From: Aeromicrobium sp.
GTDB taxonomy: Bacteria; Actinomycetota; Actinomycetes; Propionibacteriales; Nocardioidaceae
Reading direction: 5' to 3'
Assembly: GCF_023146395.1 (NCBI RefSeq)
Contig: NZ_JAGLCD010000018.1
Location: 31,556-95,555 of the forward strand
DNA: 64,000 nucleotides
Shown here: positions 51,328 to 59,385 of the stretch, one piece after another
How the letters are laid out: every line of letters begins with the position of its first letter
How positions within the stretch are numbered: position 1 is the first letter of the stretch
Notes under the pieces: generated by a model
Seen by the model: the letters and a program-made list of their open reading frames with translations, nothing else
Database searches by the model: none
Told to the model about the DNA's origin: nothing
Made by a program: the position numbers and the translations under genes

Positions 51328-51563
51328 TTGCAGTCGGCGAAGATCTCGGGTCGGCGGGACGTCGTCGGGTAAACGACGCCAAGGCCTGCGACGGCACCAG
51401 CTCGGACTCGTGGTCCGCGGGTCATGGACCTCGGCGACTTCCTCCGGGGCGTGTTCGGAGCTCGTCGTGCTCGTGAATATCCGTCTGCAGTGGAAGGGCG
51501 TTTGCAAACGGGTCCGCGCTTGGGAGTGTCCGCCGATGATCATGAGGTGATGGTCGAGTGGAG

Positions 51564-52157
51564 CTAGATGCGCAGGTAATTGCGTAGGTGCGTCATCGCT
51601 TCCTCGAGGTACGTCGTGAGCCGGACGCTCCCGTCGGCGAGCCACTGATCGTAGGCCGAGATCGACAGGGCGAGACTGACGTGACCGACCGCCTGCGGCA
51701 GCGGATCACCCGCGCTGGTGCCGGTGCGGTCGGCGACGTGGTCGACGATGACCCGCCGCCAGGCGCCGTACTGCAGCACGCTGTGCGCCTGGAGCGTCGG
51801 GGTCGACAGGATCAGCTGCATGCGCTGGCGGTGCAGCGGCATGACGGCCTCGTCGAAGTCGTTGAACGCGACGACGCCGCGGTGCACCGAGCTCCACAGC
51901 GGCTCGTCGGTCGGTTGGTCGGCCAGGATCGTGCGGAACGAGGCGAGGCTTGCAGCGAAGTCTCCCCAGGGGATGTCGTTCTTCGAGGCGAAGTAGCCGA
52001 AGAGCGTGCGCCGGCCGACCCCGACCTCGCCGGCGATCATGTCGAGGGTCGTGCCGTCGAAGCCGTGGACCGCGAAGAGTCCGAACGCTGCCTGCTCGAT
52101 CTCGGCGCGGTCGGTCCGTGGCGGGCGCCCCGGCGACGCGCGGACAGAACGGCTCAT
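51564..52157 (-). CDS. mftR: MftR, TetR-type regulator of the mycofactocin system
   Basis: 197 residues from ATG 52157. It has SPGRPPRTDRAEIEQAAFGL, a helix-turn-helix (HGFDGTTLDMIAGEVGVGRR, TLFGYFASKNDIPWGDF) and the MftR-typical helical domain with PLHRQRMQLILSTPTLQAHS. It is divergent from mftA. MftR homologues repress the locus and respond to acyl-CoAs. A TTG at 52175 could extend it by six residues. Confidence 0.9.
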   Translation of the reverse strand: MSRSVRASPGRPPRTDRAEIEQAAFGLFAVHGFDGTTLDMIAGEVGVGRRTLFGYFASKNDIPWGDFAASLASFRTILADQPTDEPLWSSVHRGVVAFNDFDEAVMPLHRQRMQLILSTPTLQAHSVLQYGAWRRVIVDHVADRTGTSAGDPLPQAVGHVSLALSISAYDQWLADGSVRLTTYLEEAMTHLRNYLRI

Positions 52158-52217
52158 GGCACGGGAATGTACCAATCCTGGAGCACCCCTTCCTTTTCTG
52201 CATCGAATGCGGTTATT

Positions 52218-52230
52218 GTGTGAGCCACAC
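52218..52230. promoter_or_regulatory. Candidate MftR operator
   Basis: GTGTG-AGC-CACAC is a short perfect inverted repeat in the 92-bp region between mftR and mftA. It lies close to the mftA ribosome-binding site (AGGAGG, 52237-52242), where repressor binding would block mftA transcription. GTTATT just before it might be a -10 box. No experimental motif is implied. Confidence 0.4.
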
Positions 52231-52249
52231 CACCACAGGAGGTCCCGCC

Positions 52250-52363
52250 ATGCACGAGCCCACCAGCCCCGCCCTGGGCGCCGAGCCCACCGCCGACGCG
52301 CCGGTCACGTCCGAGAGCCTGATCGAAGAGGTCTCGATCGACGGCATGTGCGGCGTGTACTGA
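52250..52363 (+). CDS. mftA: MftA, mycofactocin precursor peptide
   Basis: 37-residue ribosomal peptide ending in the diagnostic IDGMCGVY. The C-terminal Val-Tyr is decarboxylated, cross-linked and released as the redox core of mycofactocin; the N-terminal leader (SESLIEEVS) is recognised by MftB. AGGAGG lies 7 nt before the ATG. It is followed 10 bp later by mftB, in the canonical order. Confidence 0.97.
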   Translation: MHEPTSPALGAEPTADAPVTSESLIEEVSIDGMCGVY

Positions 52364-52373
52364 GGACGCCGCA

Positions 52374-52652
52374 ATGCTGGGCGAACCCTGGACCCTGTCG
52401 CCCGCCGTGGCGCTGCGCCCCGAGCCGTTCGGGGCCATGGCCTATCACTTCGGCAACCGCAAGCTCACGTTCCTCAAGCGGATGGAGCTCGTGCAGGTCG
52501 TGCGTGGTCTGGCCGACCACGCCGACGTCCGTGCCGCGCTCGTGGCTGCCGGGGTGCCCGAGGCGCAGTGGCCGGGGTACGTCGACGCACTTGCCGGCCT
52601 CGCGGCCGCTGACATGATCCGTCCCCGCACCATGGAAGGAGCCGTCGCATGA
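52374..52652 (+). CDS. mftB: MftB, peptide chaperone of the mycofactocin system
   Basis: 92-residue RRE-type winged-helix protein (LSPAVALRPEPFGAMAYHFG, then NRKLTFLKRMELVQVVRGLA) that binds the MftA leader and presents it to MftC. The stop overlaps the mftC start (ATGA), giving tight coupling of chaperone and radical SAM enzyme. Confidence 0.95.
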   Translation: MLGEPWTLSPAVALRPEPFGAMAYHFGNRKLTFLKRMELVQVVRGLADHADVRAALVAAGVPEAQWPGYVDALAGLAAADMIRPRTMEGAVA

Positions 52653-53911
52653 CGATCCTCGAGTCCCGTCCCGAGACCGTCCGGCCGCAGGGCGGCACCC
52701 TGATCCAGCAGTTCGAGCTGGGCCTCGACGCCCCGATCTGCCTGACGTGGGAGCTCACTTACGCCTGCAACCTCGAGTGCGCGCACTGCCTGTCGTCGTC
52801 GGGTCGCCGCGACCCGCGCGAGCTCACGACCGAGCAGTGCGAGGCCGTGATCGACGAGCTGCAGCGGATGCAGGTCTTCTACGTCAACATCGGTGGCGGT
52901 GAGCCGACGATCCGCCCCGACTTCTGGCACCTGCTGCAGTACGCGGTCGACCACCAGGTGGGGGTCAAGTTCTCGACCAACGGCGTGCGGCTGAACCCCG
53001 AGCGGGCGCGGTTCCTGGCCTCGACCGACTACGTCGACGTGCAGATCTCGCTCGACGGCGCGACCGCCGAGGTCAACGACTACGTGCGGGGTCCCGGCTC
53101 CTTCGACACCGCGATCACGGCCCTGCAGAACCTGCAGGACGCGGGGTTCGAGGACGCGAAGATCTCGGTGGTCTGCACGCGGCAGAACATCGGTCAGCTC
53201 GACGAGTTCAAGGCCCTGGCCGACCGCTTCGGGGCGACGCTGCGCCTGACCCGCCTGCGCCCCTCGGGCCGCGGGGCCGACGTGTGGGACGAGCTGCACC
53301 CGCTGCCCGAGCAGCAGCGCGAGCTCTACGACTGGCTCGTCGCCAACGGCGGGGACGTCCTCACGGGCGACTCCTTCTTCCACCTGTCCGCGTTCGGCGG
53401 CACCGACGGTGGGGGAGCGCTGCCCGGCCTGAACCTGTGCGGCGCCGGCCGCGTGGTGTGCCTGATCGACCCGATCGGCGACGTCTACGCGTGCCCCTTC
53501 GCGATCCACGACAACTTCCTGGCCGGCAACCTCCTGGCCGACGGCGGCTTCCAGACCGTCTGGCAGCGCTCGGAGCTGTTCGCCGAGCTGCGCTCGCCGC
53601 AGACCGGCGGTGCGTGCTCGTCGTGCGCGTTCTTCGACTCCTGCCGCGGTGGCTGCATGGCCGCCAAGTTCTTCACGGGCCTGCCCCTCGACGGTCCCGA
53701 CCCGGAGTGCGTCCAGGGCTACGGCGAGTCCGCCCTGGCCTCGCCCGACCGCGTGCTCCCGCCGCAGGGCCAGGACCACTCCAAGGCCAACCCCACCCGC
53801 AATCAGCCGGTCATGCTGACGCTCTCGCGCCGCCCGGGACTCGAGGACGGGCCCGCCGCGCCGCCCACCTCGGCCTGCGCCGAGAGCCCGCTTGCTGGTT
53901 TCACCCCCTGA
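52649..53911 (+). CDS. mftC: MftC, mycofactocin radical SAM maturase
   Basis: 420-residue radical SAM/SPASM enzyme. The 4Fe-4S site is CNLECAHC (C-x3-C-x2-C). Typical MftC blocks follow: VNIGGGEPTIRPDFWHLL, STNGVRLN and LTRLRPSGRG. The C-terminal SPASM cysteines are in CGAGRVVCLIDPIGDVYACPF, CSSCAFFDSCRGGC and the final EC. It ends in ESPLAGF as in known MftC proteins. It oxidatively decarboxylates the C-terminal tyrosine of MftA and forms the Val-Tyr cross-link. A hairpin (53915-53946) lies between this gene and mftD. Confidence 0.96.
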   Translation: MTILESRPETVRPQGGTLIQQFELGLDAPICLTWELTYACNLECAHCLSSSGRRDPRELTTEQCEAVIDELQRMQVFYVNIGGGEPTIRPDFWHLLQYAVDHQVGVKFSTNGVRLNPERARFLASTDYVDVQISLDGATAEVNDYVRGPGSFDTAITALQNLQDAGFEDAKISVVCTRQNIGQLDEFKALADRFGATLRLTRLRPSGRGADVWDELHPLPEQQRELYDWLVANGGDVLTGDSFFHLSAFGGTDGGGALPGLNLCGAGRVVCLIDPIGDVYACPFAIHDNFLAGNLLADGGFQTVWQRSELFAELRSPQTGGACSSCAFFDSCRGGCMAAKFFTGLPLDGPDPECVQGYGESALASPDRVLPPQGQDHSKANPTRNQPVMLTLSRRPGLEDGPAAPPTSACAESPLAGFTP

Positions 53912-53914
53912 GCT

Positions 53915-53946
53915 CCGTGCCACCGCCACCTCCGTCGGTGGCACGG
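53915..53946 (+). terminator. Hairpin between mftC and mftD
   Basis: CCGTGCCACCG (53915-53925) and its exact complement (53936-53946) form an 11-bp stem with a 10-nt loop, starting 4 bp after the mftC stop. It may be a partial terminator or an mRNA processing or stability element setting the ratio of the MftABC part to the MftDEFG part. It is the only real gap inside the otherwise packed operon. Confidence 0.55.
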
Positions 53947-53972
53947 ACCCCATCACGAAAAGGCACCACCCG

Positions 53973-55208
53973 ATGAAGCTGAACCCCTGGAAGCAGAACC
54001 CCTGGTTCGAGTCGGTCGCCGTGGCCCAGCAGCGCGCGAAGAAGCGTCTGCCCGCCCCCGTCTACGGCGCCCTCGTGGCCGGGTCGGAGCGCGGCCAGTC
54101 GATCGCCGACAACGAGCAGGCGTTCACCGAGCTCGGCTTCGCCCCGCTCGTCGCGGGACAGCGGGCCGACCGCTCGATGGCCACGACCGTCATGGGCCAG
54201 GACGCGAGCCTGCCGGTCATCATCAGCCCGACCGGGGTGCAGGCCGTGCACCCCGACGGCGAGGTCGCGGTGGCCCGCGCGGCGGCTTCACGCGGGACCG
54301 TGATGGGCCTGTCGAACTTCGCGAGCAAGTCGGTCGAGGAGGTCGTGCAGGCCGCGCCGTCCACGTTCTTCCAGATGTACTGGACCGGCGACCGCGACGT
54401 CATGGTCCAGCGCATGCAGCGCGCGCACGACGCCGGAGCGGTGGGCCTGATCGCGACGCTCGACTGGTCGTTCTCGATGGGCCGCGACTGGGGAAGCCCC
54501 GAGATCCCCGAGAAGGTCAACCTGGCCGCGGCCGTCCGCTTCGCGCCGCACGTGCTGCGCAAGCCGCGCTGGCTCTGGACCTTCGCGAAGTCTGGTCGCA
54601 TCCCCGACCTCACCGCCCCCAACCTGGCGGCGCCCGGCGCCACGAAGGGCCCCACGTTCTTCGGCGCGTACTACGAGTGGATGACCACGCCCCCGCCCAG
54701 CTGGGACGACGTCACCTGGATGCGCGAGCAGTGGGCGCAGATCAGCGGCCGCCCGTTCATGCTCAAGGGTGTCTCCCGCGTCGACGACGCGCTGCGTGCC
54801 CGTGACGCGGGCGTCGCCGCGATCTCGGTGTCGAACCACGGCGGCAACAACCTCGACGGCACGCCGGCCGCGATCCGGATGCTGCACCCCATCGCGACCG
54901 CGGTCGGCGACGACCTCGAGGTGCTGCTCGACGGCGGCATCCGCCGCGGCTCCGACGTCGTCAAGGCCGTGGCCCTCGGCGCCCGAGCCGTGATGATCGG
55001 CCGCGCCTACCTGTGGGGTCTCGCGGCCAACGGCGAGGCCGGTGTCGGCAACGTGCTCGACGTCCTGCGCAGTGGGATCGACTCGGCGATGCTCGGCATG
55101 GGGGTCGCCTCGCTCGACGAGCTCACGCCCGAGCACTTCCACGTGCCGGCCGACTTCCACCGTGCCCTGGGCGCCGTCCCGGCTCCGGCTGAGATCACGG
55201 CCGGCTGA
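53973..55208 (+). CDS. mftD: MftD, mycofactocin FMN-dependent dehydrogenase
   Basis: 411 residues of the FMN 2-hydroxyacid dehydrogenase family. The MftD-typical N-terminus is NPWFESVAVAQQRAKKRLPA followed by YGALVAGSERGQS. The catalytic SNHGGNNLDG, LDGGIRRGSDVVKAVALGA and GRAYLWGLAANGEAGV blocks follow. It oxidatively deaminates the AHDP intermediate to give premycofactocin. ATG 53973 follows GAAAAGG. The upstream extension of the frame into mftC is not used. It is a paralogue of the enzyme at 11643. Confidence 0.95.
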   Translation: MKLNPWKQNPWFESVAVAQQRAKKRLPAPVYGALVAGSERGQSIADNEQAFTELGFAPLVAGQRADRSMATTVMGQDASLPVIISPTGVQAVHPDGEVAVARAAASRGTVMGLSNFASKSVEEVVQAAPSTFFQMYWTGDRDVMVQRMQRAHDAGAVGLIATLDWSFSMGRDWGSPEIPEKVNLAAAVRFAPHVLRKPRWLWTFAKSGRIPDLTAPNLAAPGATKGPTFFGAYYEWMTTPPPSWDDVTWMREQWAQISGRPFMLKGVSRVDDALRARDAGVAAISVSNHGGNNLDGTPAAIRMLHPIATAVGDDLEVLLDGGIRRGSDVVKAVALGARAVMIGRAYLWGLAANGEAGVGNVLDVLRSGIDSAMLGMGVASLDELTPEHFHVPADFHRALGAVPAPAEITAG

Positions 55209-55221
55209 GGAGGACGCCACC

Positions 55222-55935
55222 ATGACCGTGCTGCTGGCCGACTCCGTGTGGCCCGAGCTGACCGACCGGCCCCTGGTCCTGGTGCCGGTCGGGTCGACCG
55301 AGCAGCACGGACCGCACCTGCCGTTCGACACCGACACCGTGATCGCCGACGCCGTCGCGCGGCAGACGGCCGCCCGCCTGCCGCGTGCGGTGGTGGCCCC
55401 GGCGCTGGCCTACGGGTCCAGCGGCGAGCACCAGTCGTTCGCCGGCACGAGCTCGATCGGCGGTCCTGTCCTGCGGGCGACGGTCCTGGAGCTCGTCCGC
55501 TCGATGGCCACGTGGGCCGGTCGGATCGTGCTCGTCAACGGGCACGGCGGCAACCTCGAGGCTCTCTCCTCGGCCGTGCGTCAGCTCATCGACGAGGGAC
55601 ACGACGTCGCATGGACCCCGTGCGCGACCGAGGACGTCGACCTCCACGCCGGCCTGACCGAGACCTCGCTGATGCTGCACCTGCGTCCCGAGTCGGTGCG
55701 GCTCGACCGGGCGGAGGCGGGCGACACGCGTCCGCTCGAGGACATCCTCGGCCTGCTGGTCACCGGCGGCGTGGGCGCGGTGTCGCCCAACGGCGTGCTC
55801 GGCGACCCATCCGACGCCGACGAGCAGCTGGGTCGACGCGTGCTGGACGACATGGTGCGACAGACGATCGAGGTCGTGATCGCCGGTGTCGTCGACGCGC
55901 GAGGTCGACTCCGCCACCCGGCCGCGGTGTCGTGA
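55222..55935 (+). CDS. mftE: MftE, mycofactocin peptidase (creatininase family)
   Basis: 237-residue creatininase-fold metallopeptidase. The metal-binding segment is PVGSTEQHGPHLPFDTDT, followed by the active-site SSGEHQSFAGTSSIGG and VNGHGGNLEAL. It cleaves the modified C-terminal dipeptide from MftA. It is 13 bp after mftD with GGAGGA upstream, and its stop overlaps the mftF GTG. Confidence 0.95.
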   Translation: MTVLLADSVWPELTDRPLVLVPVGSTEQHGPHLPFDTDTVIADAVARQTAARLPRAVVAPALAYGSSGEHQSFAGTSSIGGPVLRATVLELVRSMATWAGRIVLVNGHGGNLEALSSAVRQLIDEGHDVAWTPCATEDVDLHAGLTETSLMLHLRPESVRLDRAEAGDTRPLEDILGLLVTGGVGAVSPNGVLGDPSDADEQLGRRVLDDMVRQTIEVVIAGVVDARGRLRHPAAVS

Positions 55936-57323
55936 CCACGACGCAGGAGCGTGTCGTGGCCGGCCTTCGGGTGCGGCTCCACGACGACGTCCGTGTCGGG
56001 CAGGGCCTGACACGCGGTGCACGGATGCTGAGGCTCGACCCGCGGGCGCGTGACCTCCTGCGGCAGCGCGAGGTCGACGCGAGCAGCCCGCTCGGCGAGG
56101 CGTTGGTCGCCCGGCTGCTCGACCTCGACCTCGCGGTGCCCATCCTCACCCAGGACGGCCCGTTCTCGCTGGCCGACGTGACGGTCGTGGTGCCCGTGCG
56201 TGACCGCGCGGCCGGTGTCGACCGGCTCCTGGCACGACTCGGGGGCCGCTTGGCCTGTGTCGTGGTGGACGACGCCTCGCGCGACTCGGCTGCGCTTGCC
56301 GCCGTGGTCGCGCGGCACGGTGCCGACCTCGTGCGGCTGCCCGTCAACGTCGGACCGGCCGCCGCCCGCAACGTCGGACTGCGTCGCGTCACGACTCCGC
56401 TCGTCGCCTTCGTCGACTCCGACGTCGCGGCCGATCCCGCGGACCTCGAGGCGCTGCTCCCGCACTTCGTCGACCCCGCGCTGGCGGCGGTCGCGCCGCG
56501 GGTGTGGGCCGAGGCAGGAGCGCGATGGTTCCAGCGGTACGAGCGCTCGGCCGGCGGGCTCGACCTCGGCCCGGTCCCCGCCGCGGTGCGCCCGTGGTCG
56601 GCCGTGGCCTACGTCCCCAGTGCCTGTCTCGTGGCCCGGGTCGACCGCCTGGGCGGCGGCTTCGACGGGGGGCTCCGCAGCGGCGAGGACGTCGACCTCG
56701 TCTGGCGACTGCTGTCCGGCGGGCACCGGGTGCGTCACGAGCCGGGCGTCGTCGTGGCCCACGAGCAGCGGCCGACGGTGCGCGGTTGGCTTGGCCGTCA
56801 GCTCTTCTACGGCACGAGCGCTGCGCCCCTGGCGCAGCGTCACGACACCCAGGTCGCCCCGGCCGTGCTGACACCGCTCCAGGCGGCCCTGCTCGTGAGC
56901 GTGCCGTTGTCGCGAGGTCGTGGCCGATGGTCGACCGTGGCTCTTGCGGCCGTCGTGGCGGGCCAGGTCTGGCGTCATGCGTCGGGGGAGCCGGCTCCGG
57001 AACGGGCGCGGCTGGCGGTTGCGGCGCTGGGTGGCACGTCCCGTCAGGGTGCCGGGCTGGTGCTGAGGCACGCCGCACCGCTCACGATCGCGCTGGCGCT
57101 CGTGTCGCGACGGGTGCGCCGGACGGTCATGGTGGTCGCGGTCGCCGAGGGGCTCGCGGCCTGGTCCGACGGCGACCGGCAGACCGACCCGCTGACCTTC
57201 GTCGCGGCGCGGCGTGCCTCGGACGTGGCCTACGGGTCCGGGGTCTGGTGGGGTGCCGCGCGCCATCGGATGCTGGGAGCCCTGCTGCCTCACGTCGTGC
57301 GTCGTCCGCGGCGACGCTCATGA
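55932..57323 (+). CDS. mftF: MftF, mycofactocin glycosyltransferase
   Basis: 463 residues. An N-terminal wHTH-like segment precedes the GT2 domain, which starts VTVVVPVRDRAAGVDRLLAR with DDASRD (nucleotide-sugar binding) and FVDSDVAADPAD (DxD). The C-terminal half contains hydrophobic stretches and the HEQRPTVRGWLGRQLFYGTS block found in MftF proteins. It adds the oligo-glucose chain to (pre)mycofactocin. Start GTG overlaps the mftE stop; the TGA overlaps the mftG ATG. Confidence 0.93.
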   Translation: MTTTQERVVAGLRVRLHDDVRVGQGLTRGARMLRLDPRARDLLRQREVDASSPLGEALVARLLDLDLAVPILTQDGPFSLADVTVVVPVRDRAAGVDRLLARLGGRLACVVVDDASRDSAALAAVVARHGADLVRLPVNVGPAAARNVGLRRVTTPLVAFVDSDVAADPADLEALLPHFVDPALAAVAPRVWAEAGARWFQRYERSAGGLDLGPVPAAVRPWSAVAYVPSACLVARVDRLGGGFDGGLRSGEDVDLVWRLLSGGHRVRHEPGVVVAHEQRPTVRGWLGRQLFYGTSAAPLAQRHDTQVAPAVLTPLQAALLVSVPLSRGRGRWSTVALAAVVAGQVWRHASGEPAPERARLAVAALGGTSRQGAGLVLRHAAPLTIALALVSRRVRRTVMVVAVAEGLAAWSDGDRQTDPLTFVAARRASDVAYGSGVWWGAARHRMLGALLPHVVRRPRRRS

Positions 57324-58873
57324 GCTTCGACTACGTCGTGGTCGGCGCAGGGGCGGCCGGGTGCGTGCTCGCGAACCGGCTGTCGGTCGACCCCGGGGTC
57401 TCGGTCCTGCTCGTCGAGCGCGGCGGCCGTGGTCGCGACCCACGTCTGGCGGTGCCGCGGGCCTTCGTGTTCACGATGCGCTCGCCGCGGCACACGCTCC
57501 GCTACCCGACCCGGTCCGGGGAGGGTGTCCCGCCGGAGGCCTGGCTGCGCGGCCAGGGCCTGGGCGGCTCGACCCTCGTCAACGGGCTGATGTACGTGCA
57601 TGGCGACGAGCGCGACTACGACGACCTGGAGTCCGTGGTCGGCGACGGGTGGGGGCCGTCGGACTTCGCGCGCGCGTTCGCGGACATGGAGTCCGGTCTG
57701 CTCGGCGTCACCGTGCCGAAGGAGGGCGACGACGTCAGCGAGGCGGTGATCGCGGGAGCTGTCGCGGTCGGCCTGCGCCGCGTCGCCGACGTCAACCGTT
57801 CGGCGGGCGACCGCATCGGCTACACGCCCGCCACGACCTCCCGGGGCCGCCGGGTCAGCGCGGCGACCGCGTTCCTGCGCCCGGCCCGGCGCCGGCCCAA
57901 CGTCACCGTGGTGACCGGCTCCGTCGTAGAGCGCATCGAGATGACGGACGGGCGCGCGACCGGGGTCGTGCTGCGTGACCGGGCCGGGGTGCGCACGGTG
58001 GAGGCCTGTCGTGAGGTCCTTCTGTGCGCCGGCACGATCGAGTCGCCCGCGATCCTCGAGCGCTCGGGCATCGGCGGCGCGGAGGCGCTCCGGGCGGCCG
58101 GGATCCCGCGGGTCGTCGACAGTCCTCGGGTCGGCGAGGGGGTCGTGGAGCACCGTGGCCTGAGCCTGCAGGTGCGGTTCCGTGACCGCCGCGGCGTCAC
58201 CGAACGCCTCAACACCCGGCCGCGCCAGGTCCGCGAGGGCCTGCGCTACCTCGCGACCCGGCAGGGTCCGGTCGCGACGAGCGGCTACGACGTCGCCAGC
58301 CGCTTCACGTCCGACCCCACGAGCACGGCACCGGACGCCCACGGCGTCTGGGTGCCGATGGCGATCGACGAGACGGCCACCGAGCTCGGACTCGCGCCGT
58401 ACTCCGGACTGCTGTTCACCGGGTACGCGACCAGGCCGACGAGCGGAGGCTCGACCCACGTGGCATCGGCCGACCCGTCCGCGCTCCCGGTGATCACCCC
58501 GCGCCACCTCGAGGACGCCGCCGAGCAGCGCACGACCGCCGGGATCCTGGCCCACGCGCGGCAGGTCGTCGACGCATCGGGCCTCGCGTCGCACGTCGCG
58601 TCCGAGGTGTTCCCCGGGCCCCACCTGGTCGAGCCTGCCGACGTCGTGGAGCACGTCCGTGCCCACGGGGGCGGGATCTACCACGCGGTCGGTTCCTGTG
58701 CGGCGGGTCGGGACGAGGGTGCGGTGCTCGACACCGACCTCCGGGTGCGGGGCGTCGAGGGACTCCGGGTCGTCGACGCCTCCGCGTTCCCCCACCACGT
58801 CTCGGGCAACACCGCGGCGCCCGTCATGGCGCTCGCGTGGCTGGCGGCGGAGCGGATCGTACTGCCCGGCTGA
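57320..58873 (+). CDS. mftG: MftG, mycofactocin-associated GMC oxidoreductase
   Basis: 517-residue FAD flavoprotein of the glucose-methanol-choline family. The dinucleotide motif is YVVVGAGAAGCVLANRLSVD, with GQGLGGSTLVNGLMYVHGDE (GMC signature 1) and CAGTIESPAILERSGIG (signature 2). The C-terminal catalytic YHAVGSCAAG and HHVSGNTAAPVMALA blocks follow. It re-oxidises mycofactocinol and links it to the respiratory chain. The locus ends here: mftA to mftG are intact and in canonical order. Confidence 0.94.
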   Translation: MSFDYVVVGAGAAGCVLANRLSVDPGVSVLLVERGGRGRDPRLAVPRAFVFTMRSPRHTLRYPTRSGEGVPPEAWLRGQGLGGSTLVNGLMYVHGDERDYDDLESVVGDGWGPSDFARAFADMESGLLGVTVPKEGDDVSEAVIAGAVAVGLRRVADVNRSAGDRIGYTPATTSRGRRVSAATAFLRPARRRPNVTVVTGSVVERIEMTDGRATGVVLRDRAGVRTVEACREVLLCAGTIESPAILERSGIGGAEALRAAGIPRVVDSPRVGEGVVEHRGLSLQVRFRDRRGVTERLNTRPRQVREGLRYLATRQGPVATSGYDVASRFTSDPTSTAPDAHGVWVPMAIDETATELGLAPYSGLLFTGYATRPTSGGSTHVASADPSALPVITPRHLEDAAEQRTTAGILAHARQVVDASGLASHVASEVFPGPHLVEPADVVEHVRAHGGGIYHAVGSCAAGRDEGAVLDTDLRVRGVEGLRVVDASAFPHHVSGNTAAPVMALAWLAAERIVLPG

Positions 58874-59385
58874 AAGGACGGAGGGATGTGCTCTGTGCCG
58901 TGAACCGACCTTCAGCACGTCCCGGGGCTTGGTCTCAGTTCCGGTCTCAGTTGCGACGCGATCGGGGCAAATGTGGACTGAACTGCGTGAGGCTGGCGGC
59001 CCGGCATCTCAGTGTTTTGGCCTGTTCTGGTCTCCCTGGCACCCCTCGCCGCACGGCTGCCAAGCGGGTTGACAGTTGTGCTGGACATTGCCTGGCCTGC
59101 TCGCATATTGGACCCGTGATCCTCCGGGCCTGCACAGCACGTGCCCTAGAACTTGCGATGCTGGACCGCTGCCGCGCATCCGAAGGCTGAGGTGCGGATG
59201 GCACCCCAGCGATGGCTGTCTAACCGGTCGACGACGTTCACCGCCTTTCGGCGTCGCCGGAACCTGGGTTCGGGTGAATCGGGTCGAGGACCCGTGAGTG
59301 CACGTGCGTCAGCGCTCGAGCCGACGCACTATCGCTGGTCACATGCCGCGTTGTTTTGGAGGATCGCCCCACCGGCTGAGCGGGT
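58874..59385. other. Gene-free intergenic region at the edge of the island
   Basis: About 510 bp between mftG and the end of the SIR2-STAND gene. Short frames exist on both strands, but none has a convincing ribosome-binding site or recognisable protein. TTGACA at 59069 looks like a -35 box but lacks a -10 at proper distance. The base composition already drops here. No tRNA or direct-repeat attachment site was recognised. Confidence 0.5.

Noticed and set aside
59069..59110. TTGACA with CATATT as a promoter in the gap after mftG
   Set aside because: The hexamers are about 29 bp apart, too far for a sigma-70-type promoter, and no gene follows.
58874..59385. tRNA gene or attachment site at the island edge
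   Set aside because: No cloverleaf and no direct repeat with the other edge near 63.4-63.6 kb could be made out by eye.
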